From CAZJPS01 sp964548055 (GTDB taxonomy: Bacteria > Patescibacteriota > Gracilibacteria > Peribacterales > Peribacteraceae): a DNA stretch of 7,010 bases. The stretch covers positions 1-7,010 of the forward strand of contig CAZJPS010000063.1 in the NCBI GenBank assembly GCA_964548055.1, read 5' to 3'. Made by a program: the position numbers and the translations under genes. Of the stretch, positions 1-4,545 are shown in pieces. Each line of letters starts with the position of its first letter. Within the stretch, counting starts at the first letter, position 1. The notes under the pieces were generated by a model, which was not told where the DNA came from, did not search any database, and was given only the letters and a program-made list of their open reading frames with translations.

Positions 1-117
1 CTTAGTGTATGCATGACATATGCGGAGCACGATTGTTAAATTGTTGCATTGTTATCCTGTGTACATTAATGACAGCAAAACAGTGCAAATTCATCGTAAG
101 CGCCTTTTGTGAGCATT

Positions 118-148
118 TTTACAGTACTTACTGTAAGTAAACTATACA
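118..148 (+). promoter_or_regulatory. Possible promoter of the DUF4215-repeat gene
   Basis: A -35-like TTTACA (118-123) and a -10-like TATACA (143-148) precede the first gene. The 19-bp spacer is longer than ideal, so this is a weak call. A 15-bp palindrome fills most of the spacer. The rest of 1-157 shows no gene or convincing structure. Confidence 0.25.
125..139. repeat. 15-bp perfect palindrome, operator-like
   Basis: TACTTACTGTAAGTA is perfectly symmetrical around the central T at 132. It sits 19 bp before the first possible start codon, between the candidate -35 and -10 elements, where a dimeric repressor would block RNA polymerase. The symmetry is seen directly; the operator role is inferred. 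The arms are AT-rich and no U-run follows, so it is not a terminator. Confidence 0.35.
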
Positions 149-157
149 TTTTACTTA

Positions 158-1282
158 TTGATACGATATTCCATAGGAAGCCAATTGAGGGAGAAGCGCA
201 CTATTGCTATAATAACCCGATTGACACAAAAAATACTCCACTACTGTGGCATTGCTCTTTCGCTCCTGGCAATTTTTGCTTTGCCACTGTATTTGTTCGT
301 TCCTAGTTTTTCAGGAACCAATGCTGCAATAACCGGAATAGTACATTCCAGTTCCTCTGCAGCCCCAGGGTGCGGCAATGGGGATATTGAACAGGGAGAA
401 TGGTGCGATGATGGGAATATACTTATTGGTGACGGTTGCACCGGCTGCCGTATAGAAGCAGGATATGTATGCGGTGGCGAACCTAGTATGTGCGTGAAGG
501 GAGGAGCTGTTTTGTGCGGCGATGGCCAGCTATCGCAAGGGGAATGGTGTGATGATGGAAATACACAGCCGGGCGATGGGTGCACAGAAACATGTAGTAT
601 GGAGCAGGATTACATCTGTGTTGGGGCGCCCAGTGTTTGTACAATACGTTCGTCGGCTGCCAGCAGCGCGGCAACATCTGCAGCTTTCACTTCTTCTCTC
701 GCAGCATCGTCCGTTTCAGTGTCTTCGGTTGCATCATCGGCTTCATCGATCATGTCTGTTATTGCATCTTCTTCAGTATCTTCAAGTAGCGTTGCTGAGC
801 CAGCGCCTACTCCATTGCCATTAGGAGTAGCCATTTCATCTTCCTCTGCATCTTCGGTCACTCCTTCAGCCACGTTGCAGTCGTCGGGTAGTTCTAGCTC
901 TTCGGGAATAAAGCGTGTATTTCCCAGAGATACTAAAAAGAGCGAATCAGCAGATTCAGTATCTTCTAAAGTCTATTCTGCTCCACCAAAAGCTGGGTGT
1001 GGCGATGGCCTTGTTATTGAAGAAAAATGTGACGATGGCAATGTGACAGATGGTGATGGCTGCTCGGCCACGTGCACTGTTGAAAAAGGATTCATGTGTC
1101 ACGGCTGGCCAAGCACTTGCACCATTGTGTGCGGCGATGGCGTTATCACAGCACCTACAGAAACATGTGACGATGGGAATCCTGTTTCAGGCGACGGTTG
1201 TAGTGAAACATGCAGATTGGAAGCGGGATACGCATGTAAAGCAGAGCCATCCGTTTGTACGTTACTCTGTCCTACTCCCTGA
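158..1282 (+). CDS. Exported or membrane-anchored protein with four DUF4215 (Myxococcus cysteine-rich) repeats
   Basis: This 374-residue protein is probably displayed on or released from the cell surface. Residues 24-50 form one hydrophobic segment after a basic N-terminus (signal peptide or anchor). Four copies of the DUF4215 repeat, pattern CGDG-x-E-CDDGN-x-GDGC-x-C-x-E-x-Y/F-x-C-x-PS-x-C, lie at about 72-112, 120-161, 281-321 and 325-367. A Ser/Ala-rich linker (about 165-275) separates the two pairs. The six or more cysteines per repeat suggest disulfides, so folding outside the cytoplasm. The molecular function of such repeats is not established; adhesion or surface scaffolding is inference. 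The start is uncertain: there is no in-frame ATG before residue 111. TTG 158 is the longest choice, and TTG 185 has AGGAAG four bases upstream. The end is odd: after repeat four it reads CTLLCPTP and stops, as if a fifth repeat were cut off. Confidence 0.85.
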   Translation: MIRYSIGSQLREKRTIAIITRLTQKILHYCGIALSLLAIFALPLYLFVPSFSGTNAAITGIVHSSSSAAPGCGNGDIEQGEWCDDGNILIGDGCTGCRIEAGYVCGGEPSMCVKGGAVLCGDGQLSQGEWCDDGNTQPGDGCTETCSMEQDYICVGAPSVCTIRSSAASSAATSAAFTSSLAASSVSVSSVASSASSIMSVIASSSVSSSSVAEPAPTPLPLGVAISSSSASSVTPSATLQSSGSSSSSGIKRVFPRDTKKSESADSVSSKVYSAPPKAGCGDGLVIEEKCDDGNVTDGDGCSATCTVEKGFMCHGWPSTCTIVCGDGVITAPTETCDDGNPVSGDGCSETCRLEAGYACKAEPSVCTLLCPTP

Positions 1283-1322
1283 GTACAAACTATCTCTTGA
1301 GTGCGAGGGCTTCATGCATCGC

Positions 1323-1348
1323 AAAAGCCCCCATACGCAGATGAGGGC
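1323..1348 (-). terminator. Rho-independent terminator of the cupredoxin gene
   Basis: Read on the minus strand, GCCCTCAT and ATGGGGGC pair as 8 bp with one G-U wobble around a 6-nt loop and are followed by TTTT. On the plus strand the wobble becomes a C-A mismatch, so the structure favours minus-strand transcripts. It begins 26 bp after the cupredoxin stop codon and separates it from the convergent DUF4215 gene. Confidence 0.6.
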
Positions 1349-1373
1349 CTTACGCGTACTTCATATCGAAGAA

Positions 1374-2099
1374 TCAGTTTGTAACAGTCACAGTTCCGTG
1401 CATGTCTGCAAAGCCGCTGTGGTAGGGGAAGCTGCCAACGGTATTGAAGGTGAATGTGTACGTTTCACCTTTATCCAAAATGCCGCTGTTGGGTCCATTA
1501 TTGACACCGGCATCGCGCGTGACGGTGCGGGGATCGTCGTTCGTAGTTGTATTTGTCCAGCGGACCATTGTTCCCTTTTTAATAGTGACGGTTGCAGGGG
1601 AAAAGGCAGAGTCGCCAATGTTTACAGACACGAGTGAGCTTTGTGAGGAAGCAGACGACAGAGAGGAGTTACTCATAGAACTCACACTGGAACTTGTGTT
1701 AGATGAGGAAGAGGCTGCGCTGCTTACGGAACTTGTACTTGCAACAGAGCTAGAGCTTAGTGAGCTACGAGATGACGAAAGTGAGCTTGCTGAAGACTGT
1801 GAGCTTGAAGACATGGATGAAGAGCTGCTACGGGAGCTTGCGGAAGAAGCTTTGGAACTAAAGCTCCCTTGCGAACTGGAGTTGCTGTTTCCGTTAATGA
1901 CAGCACGAATACAAGCATGGAGAGCCCTGCTATCTACGCGTATACCAACGCGATTGCGAACGTATTTTTGCACACAATCCTGAATGCCCGAGTTGAAAGG
2001 ATTGCGAGCAGCTACCGTTGCAACAGAAAAGAAGCCAATTGCAGCAAGCGCAATGGCAACGGAGGCTTTTTTACATTGTGAAGGATGAAATTGTTTCAT
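1374..2099 (-). CDS. Exported serine-linker protein with a C-terminal cupredoxin-like domain lacking canonical copper ligands
   Basis: This 241-residue protein has a signal peptide (about 1-31, basic start, hydrophobic 13-30, AxA-like end), a small domain with Cys42 and Cys63 (about 38-70), a poly-Ser linker (about 72-155) and a plastocyanin/amicyanin-like domain (157-241). The cupredoxin fold is recognisable from FSPATVTIKKGT, the WTN strand at 181-183, SGILDKGETYTFTF and the closing FPY-x-MHGTVTV. Family members normally bind one copper through His, Cys, His and Met. Here the first His is Arg191 (PRTVT), the Cys is Ser228 (YHS), and the second His is missing in a loop one residue short; Met233 remains, flanked by His227 and His234. 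It may therefore be structural, a ligand binder, or use another metal site. No Shine-Dalgarno precedes the ATG; the 20 bases before it are 75% pyrimidine. It converges on the DUF4215 gene. Confidence 0.85.
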   Translation of the reverse strand: MKQFHPSQCKKASVAIALAAIGFFSVATVAARNPFNSGIQDCVQKYVRNRVGIRVDSRALHACIRAVINGNSNSSSQGSFSSKASSASSRSSSSSMSSSSQSSASSLSSSRSSLSSSSVASTSSVSSAASSSSNTSSSVSSMSNSSLSSASSQSSLVSVNIGDSAFSPATVTIKKGTMVRWTNTTTNDDPRTVTRDAGVNNGPNSGILDKGETYTFTFNTVGSFPYHSGFADMHGTVTVTN

Positions 2100-2266
2100 A
2101 GTCAGTGAAGGGGGAATACACAGATGTAGACGTTACAGTATCCTCAAAAATTACCAAATAGTTTTCTATTATTTTGGGAAGCAATTGACCGAAGGTGTTC
2201 TTATGTTTGATTGAGTGTGCATTTTTTATATCCATCACTGCAGGCTCTTTCGTACAGTTCGATTCA

Positions 2267-2294
2267 TTGACGTTTTGTATGTGATGAGTACCAT
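2267..2294 (+). promoter_or_regulatory. Possible promoter of the Trp/Cys-rich peptide
   Basis: TTGACG (2267-2272) is five of six to the -35 consensus. TACCAT (2289-2294) is four of six to the -10, with a 16-bp spacer. Transcription would start near 2301, giving a leader of about 20 nt that is nearly all pyrimidine. The -10 is poor, so the call is weak. Confidence 0.25.
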
Positions 2295-2322
2295 CAAGAC
2301 ATATTTCCTCCCTCTTCTTTTT

Positions 2323-2388
2323 ATGTTTAATTATTGTTGGTCCTTCTGCTGGAACTGGTGCATGCCACATTTCAACTGGTGCTGGTAA
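2323..2388 (+). CDS. Candidate 21-residue Trp/Cys-rich micropeptide
   Basis: An ATG preceded by 19 uninterrupted pyrimidines (2304-2322) opens a 21-codon frame closed by tandem in-frame TAA TAA (2386-2391). The peptide has five Trp (6, 10, 12, 19, 21), four Cys (5, 9, 13, 20) and also Phe, Asn, one His and two Met; CWNWC occurs at 9-13 and NWCW at 18-21. The repeated NWC comes from a direct repeat AACTGGTGC at 2353-2361 and 2374-2382. Other genes here (cold shock, DUF305, Gly/Cys peptide) also start after pyrimidine tracts, which favours translation. A strong hairpin begins 7 nt after the second stop. Cys with His/Met could bind metal, but no family is recognised and no function is assigned. 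A non-coding RNA with accidental reading frame is the main alternative. Confidence 0.3.
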   Translation: MFNYCWSFCWNWCMPHFNWCW

Positions 2389-2397
2389 TAAGCACGC

Positions 2398-2431
2398 GTC
2401 ATCCGGGGGGCGGGTCCGTTCCCCGGATGAC
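2398..2431 (+). terminator. GC-rich 11-bp hairpin without a U-tract
   Basis: GTCATCCGGGG (2398-2408) pairs perfectly with CCCCGGATGAC (2421-2431) around a 12-nt loop. It starts 7 nt after the tandem stop of the candidate Trp/Cys peptide. An A-run (2437-2443), not a U-run, follows on the plus strand, so it is not a classical intrinsic terminator. It may mark or protect a 3' end; strand and role are inferred. Confidence 0.4.
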
Positions 2432-2519
2432 AACATAAAAAAAGGAGCACGCCAAATAAAACCCACGTAGAGATTTTGATGCCGGTGTAATGTGTGCTAC
2501 TTGCTGTGACTGATTTTTT

Positions 2520-2553
2520 CCCCTGCGCTCCACTGTTACATAGAACGCAGGGG
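2520..2553 (-). terminator. GC-rich 11-bp hairpin downstream of the cold-shock gene
   Basis: On the minus strand CCCCTGCGTTC (2553-2543) pairs with GAGCGCAGGGG (2530-2520), 11 bp with one G-U wobble and a 12-nt loop. It begins 17 nt after the cold-shock stop codon, the usual place for a terminator. However, six A residues follow on the sense strand instead of U residues. It has the same dimensions as the hairpin at 2398-2431. Confidence 0.45.
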
Positions 2554-2569
2554 GGGATACTCGAAGGTA

Positions 2570-2764
2570 TTATGCAGCCATTACATTTGCTGCTTTTGGT
2601 CCTTTCTGACCCTGTTCGACATCGAACTGCACCGTCTGACCGATTTGCAAATTGTCGTACTGACCGTTGCAAGCACTGTGGTGAAAGAAGACGTCATCGG
2701 AGCCGTCGACGGAGATAAAACCGAAGCCCTTATCGGTCTTCGTCTTGATTGTCCCTGTAGCCAT
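2570..2764 (-). CDS. cspA: Cold-shock protein, CspA family
   Basis: This 64-residue protein is a single cold-shock domain (OB fold) that binds single-stranded RNA and DNA and melts mRNA structure in the cytoplasm. The N-terminus MATGTIKTKTDKGFGFI contains the RNP1 motif (KGFGFI, residues 12-17). RNP2 is DVFFHHSA (24-31), giving the aromatic and His surface that stacks on bases. The end GQKGPKAANV matches the usual C-terminal strand. Length fits the family (about 65-70). The ATG at 2764 is chosen because homology begins exactly there; a longer frame reaches 2935 but that extension has no cold-shock character. No Shine-Dalgarno precedes it; the 20 bases upstream are 85% pyrimidine. The leader contains an AT-rich hairpin at 2788-2804, and a 23-bp inverted repeat lies further upstream. 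Transcribed divergently from the TipAS gene. Confidence 0.95.
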   Translation of the reverse strand: MATGTIKTKTDKGFGFISVDGSDDVFFHHSACNGQYDNLQIGQTVQFDVEQGQKGPKAANVMAA

Positions 2765-2787
2765 GGTAGATAGAAAGAAAAAATAAG

Positions 2788-2804
2788 AATGTCTAAAAGA
2801 CATT
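2788..2804 (-). promoter_or_regulatory. AT-rich hairpin in the cold-shock leader
   Basis: AATGTCT and AGACATT pair perfectly (7 bp) around a 3-nt loop. In the cold-shock mRNA the hairpin ends 23 nt before the start codon and is followed by a U-rich stretch containing CTTATTTTTTC. Only two of seven pairs are G-C, so the stem would be stable mainly at low temperature. It could be a weak attenuator or a temperature-sensitive element. The structure is seen; the function is inferred. Confidence 0.4.
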
Positions 2805-2891
2805 GTAGAGTATCCCTCTTTTGGGGTTAAAGCTATCGTTTTTGTATAATTATGTAGTTTTTCGTTGTTTTTAAGACTTTCATCAAAATTT

Positions 2892-3000
2892 CGAAGAAAC
2901 AAATAACAAAGAAATTTCCAATGATTAGTCATCAAGACTCATTCATTGTTTTATCCTTTAAAAGTGATTATTGATCCTTTCTTTGTTATTTGTTTCTTCG
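2892..3000. repeat. 23-bp perfect inverted repeat around a 63-bp core
   Basis: The left arm (2892-2914, beginning CGAAGAAACAAATAACAAAG) is the exact reverse complement of the right arm (2978-3000). The core is 63 bp. It lies between the divergent cold-shock and TipAS genes, so each gene is preceded by the same pyrimidine-rich sequence read in its own direction. Candidates are paired regulatory sites, a long hairpin in RNA, or a miniature element with terminal inverted repeats. No flush target-site duplication is visible and no transposase is nearby. Confidence 0.75.
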
Positions 3001-3020
3001 GTAATTGTGTATAAATACTC

Positions 3021-3049
3021 TTGACCCTCCCCTTAAGTCAGACTTTATT
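3021..3049 (+). promoter_or_regulatory. Promoter of the TipAS-domain gene, possibly giving a leaderless mRNA
   Basis: TTGACC (3021-3026) and TTTATT (3044-3049) are separated by exactly 17 bp. The predicted start of transcription, about 7 bp past the -10, falls at or next to the ATG at 3058, which would make the mRNA leaderless. An alternative -10, TATAAA at 3010-3015, would give a leader of about 35 nt but lacks a matching -35 at normal spacing. Confidence 0.45.
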
Positions 3050-3057
3050 GTTCACGA

Positions 3058-3462
3058 ATGCACCACGATGATTCCACCACCGGCATTCCAAATCGGTACG
3101 AAGAAGAAGCAAAGCAGCGCTGGGGGCACACTGATGCTTATAAGCAATCACAAGAACGTGTGAAGAAGATGTCTAAAGCAGACTTTGCACGGATTGGAGA
3201 AGCGGCAGATATCATCATGAAGAAGATCACGGCTCTGAAAGATCGAGATCCCGCTGACCCAGAAGTGCAGGCTTTGGTTGCAGAACACTACAATGGCCTC
3301 CGTCACTTCTACGAACCATCTCCCAAGATGTATCGCGGGCTTGCACACTTATACGTGGAAGATCCTCGCTTTATGGCTCACTTTGAAAAGTACGGACCTG
3401 GCACTGCAGTATTTATGCAAAAGGCGATGCATGTGTACTCGGATACAATACAAAAAGGATAA
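3058..3462 (+). CDS. Stand-alone TipAS antibiotic-recognition domain protein
   Basis: This 134-residue cytoplasmic protein matches the TipAS domain (PF07739), the C-terminal drug-binding half of Streptomyces TipA and related MerR-family regulators. The signature YEEEAKQRWGHTDAYKQSQ lies at about 14-32, then MSKADFARIGE (38-48), DPADPEVQALVAEHYNGL (about 64-82), and the C-terminal MYRGLAHLYVEDPRFMAHFE with an acidic/aromatic helix end. TipAS is an all-alpha, globin-like fold that binds thiopeptides and can sequester the drug. The short form of Streptomyces TipA is likewise the domain alone, made from an internal start. No MerR helix-turn-helix is encoded here or just upstream, so it cannot be a DNA-binding regulator by itself; drug or ligand sequestration is the likely role. 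No Shine-Dalgarno site is present, consistent with a leaderless start. Confidence 0.9.
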   Translation: MHHDDSTTGIPNRYEEEAKQRWGHTDAYKQSQERVKKMSKADFARIGEAADIIMKKITALKDRDPADPEVQALVAEHYNGLRHFYEPSPKMYRGLAHLYVEDPRFMAHFEKYGPGTAVFMQKAMHVYSDTIQKG

Positions 3463-3486
3463 ACCTGGGTACGCACCTTCCCTTGC

Positions 3487-3852
3487 CTACACAAGCCTTG
3501 TTAAAAATACCGAGTGGAGCATCTTCATGCTCTTCCCTTTCTTTTTCCGAAGTTTTGAAGGTAATGCGTGAGCTACAGAGTACGCATGAAAACCAACACC
3601 ACCCAGGATAATCAATGACCCCAGTAAAAGACGTAGCTCTGCATCATCTGTGGAAGGTACAAAGGTACCCCTTGCATTTTTGAGTGTGGAAACAGCATCT
3701 GCTGTTGTGTTGTGAACGACGGTTGTTCCCTGGCCACTAAGGCTACTACTGGCTAAAAGCTGTGTAGAAGAGCTCATTACCAGAGCGATACCAGTAACGA
3801 GGTATGCAGCAGTAGCAAAGCTTAAAAGTGGGGGATGATGTTTGTTTGACAT
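3487..3852 (-). CDS. Small two-helix membrane protein of unknown function
   Basis: I do not recognise a family. The 121-residue frame has an N-terminal hydrophobic segment (about 9-35, signal-like with Ser-rich end), a polar segment (36-72) and a second hydrophobic helix (about 74-96) followed by a strongly basic tail (SKLRKKKGK, 99-107). By the positive-inside rule the tail is cytoplasmic and residues 36-72 external. This arrangement is what supports it as a real gene. A purine-rich AAGGAG lies upstream of the ATG, but 17 bases away, too far for normal use. The last 16 codons overlap the terminator of the convergent TipAS gene. Without homologues the call remains moderate; the start could also be internal. 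Confidence 0.55.
   Translation of the reverse strand: MSNKHHPPLLSFATAAYLVTGIALVMSSSTQLLASSSLSGQGTTVVHNTTADAVSTLKNARGTFVPSTDDAELRLLLGSLIILGGVGFHAYSVAHALPSKLRKKKGKSMKMLHSVFLTRLV
3516..3546 (+). terminator. Rho-independent terminator of the TipAS gene
   Basis: GAGCAT (3517-3522) pairs with ATGCTC (3527-3532) around a CTTC tetraloop and is followed by TTCCCTTTCTTTTT on the plus strand. It lies 54 bp beyond the TipAS stop codon. It falls inside the 3' coding end of the convergent membrane-protein gene. Confidence 0.6.
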
Positions 3853-3968
3853 ATTTCACTAATATTTTACTCCTTTTTCCCTCCACAAACAACCTCTCTT
3901 CGCTATACTACGCCCGCCTTCCTCTTTTATGCTGTAAGGCCCATTCGTTCATTCTTTGCCTACGGTCT

Positions 3969-3997
3969 CATCGCCCTTCGACCAGCTCAGGACGATG
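3969..3997. repeat. Imperfect palindromic element containing TTCGACCAGCTCAGGACG
   Basis: CATCGCCCT (3969-3977) pairs with AGGACGATG (3989-3997) with one mismatch, around an 11-nt loop. The CCTTCGAC-x-AGCTCAGG core resembles a short palindrome I have often seen dispersed in intergenic DNA of diverse environmental bacteria, including candidate-phyla genomes. It sits 45 bp before the tRNA. Only one copy is present in this window, so its status as a repeat rests on recognition. Confidence 0.4.
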
Positions 3998-4042
3998 TCG
4001 CAGATTTGCCTTCATTAGAGCTTTCGATCATTCTCTTTCCAC

Positions 4043-4117
4043 GGCCTCATCGTCTAACGGTTAGGACACAGGATTTTCATTCCTGTAATCGGGGTTCGAT
4101 TCCCCGTGAGGCTGCCA
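4043..4117 (+). tRNA. tRNA-Glu (anticodon TTC)
   Basis: A complete 75-nt cloverleaf is visible. The acceptor arms GGCCTCA and TGAGGCT pair with a G-U at the end. The D-arm is GTCTAACGGTTAGGAC. The anticodon stem CAGGA/TCCTG encloses loop TTTTCAT, giving anticodon TTC for glutamate. The T-arm is CGGGG-TTCGATT-CCCCG. The discriminator is G and CCA is encoded in the gene (4115-4117), as in many bacteria. A TATACT hexamer at 3904-3909 is a possible but distant promoter element. No clear U-run terminator follows within 80 bp. Confidence 0.97.
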
Positions 4118-4199
4118 ACATCCGCAACAACTCTACGGTGTTTTCATTGATTATCTCAGATTTCTTCACAAACATCTTTCCCAATTTGTAGTGTTTGTC

Positions 4200-4227
4200 T
4201 TGAGCACGTTCCTTTAAGTGGTATGGT
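4200..4227 (+). promoter_or_regulatory. Promoter of the csoR-DUF305 genes
   Basis: TTGAGC (4200-4205) and TATGGT (4222-4227) are 16 bp apart. Transcription would start near 4234, leaving a leader of about 15 nt with no Shine-Dalgarno. The -10 overlaps the palindrome described next, so repressor binding there would block transcription. Confidence 0.45.
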
Positions 4228-4248
4228 ACTAGTACCCCCTACCCCTAC
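4225..4248 (+). promoter_or_regulatory. Candidate CsoR operator
   Basis: GGTACTAGTACC (4225-4236) is a perfect 12-bp palindrome that runs directly into a C-tract (CCCCCTACCCC). Characterised CsoR operators combine a dyad with G/C-tracts of the form TACCCC. The location, between the -10 and the start codon of a csoR gene, suits autorepression relieved by Cu(I). The sequence is seen; binding is inferred. Confidence 0.45.
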
Positions 4249-4524
4249 ATGCCTATGAGAGCAGATTATAAAAAGAAAGCACTGGAAGGCATGAAAAGGC
4301 TTGAAGGCCTAACAAAGAAAGTACAAACCATGATAGAAAGTGATGAGTATTGCCCACACGTACTGGAAAACCTTCTTGCTATGCAGGGCCACGTGAAGCA
4401 TATCCAAGGACAGGTATTGGAGAGCCACTTGCATACGTGTGCTCAAGGCAAGATGAAGAATGCGAAAGATTATGAAGGTTTTATAGCAGAAATCATCCGC
4501 ACTATCGGCCTTTCAAGCCGATAA
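4249..4524 (+). CDS. csoR: CsoR-type copper-sensing transcriptional repressor
   Basis: This 91-residue, all-helical protein belongs to the CsoR/RcnR (DUF156, PF02583) family of metal-responsive repressors, which leave DNA when they bind metal. The family core RLEGLTKKVQTMIESDEYC occupies 17-35. The Cu(I) ligand set Cys35, His60 and Cys64 has the same spacing (25 and 4 residues) as Cys36-His61-Cys65 of Mycobacterium CsoR, which points to copper rather than nickel/cobalt (RcnR) or sulfide sensing. Basic residues in helix 1 (KKKALEGMKR) fit the DNA-contact surface. ATG 4249 and ATG 4255 are both possible starts; the first is closer to the predicted transcript start. A candidate operator overlaps its promoter, so it probably represses itself and the DUF305 gene 21 bp downstream. 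A terminator-like hairpin covers its last codons. Confidence 0.92.
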   Translation: MPMRADYKKKALEGMKRLEGLTKKVQTMIESDEYCPHVLENLLAMQGHVKHIQGQVLESHLHTCAQGKMKNAKDYEGFIAEIIRTIGLSSR

Positions 4525-4544
4525 TATTTTTTATCCCTCTTTTT
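4503..4544 (+). terminator. Terminator-like hairpin between csoR and the DUF305 gene
   Basis: TATCGGC (4503-4509) pairs perfectly with GCCGATA (4517-4523) around a 7-nt loop, followed by ATATTTTTTATCCCTCTTTTTT. The stem lies within the last csoR codons and the T-tract runs up to the DUF305 start codon. It has all marks of an intrinsic terminator. Read-through would be needed for co-transcription, so it may set a lower level for the second gene. Confidence 0.6.
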
Positions 4545-4545
4545 T

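Larger units (their letters stand above)
2100..2569. other. Mostly non-coding interval between the cupredoxin and cold-shock genes
   Basis: No ORF here has a recognisable family, and the longer open frames show no domain or membrane pattern. The interval contains a candidate 21-residue peptide gene (2323-2388), a possible promoter before it (2267-2294), and two GC-rich hairpins (2398-2431 and 2520-2553). The promoter of the cupredoxin gene should lie at the left end, but no convincing -35/-10 pair is visible. Confidence 0.5.

Noticed and set aside
8..24. Partial dyad around GCATGACATATGC
   Set aside because: Only four base pairs of symmetry; expected by chance.
109..306. 65-residue plus-strand frame at the left edge
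   Set aside because: Overlaps the DUF4215 gene signal region in another frame and has no supporting features.
1600..2000. Acidic Glu/Leu-rich plus-strand frame opposite the cupredoxin gene
   Set aside because: It is the antisense reading of the serine linker (Ser codons give Glu/Leu/Asp on the other strand).
158..2099. Recoded UGA (glycine) as in Absconditabacteria/Gracilibacteria
   Set aside because: Both exported-protein genes end at TGA right where homology or repeat structure ends, and no conserved glycine is encoded by TGA in any gene.
2071..2466. 131-residue minus-strand frame
   Set aside because: Overlaps the start of the cupredoxin gene in another frame and has no recognisable composition or family.
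2331..2672. Minus-strand frame containing a short hydrophobic stretch ending in CC, like a lipoprotein signal
   Set aside because: Its start lies inside cspA in another frame, it runs through both GC-rich hairpins, and the remainder has no domain character.
4098..4117. tRNA-Glu 3' end as an att site with a second copy in the window
   Set aside because: No second copy of the tRNA 3' end was seen up to 7010 and no integrase is present.
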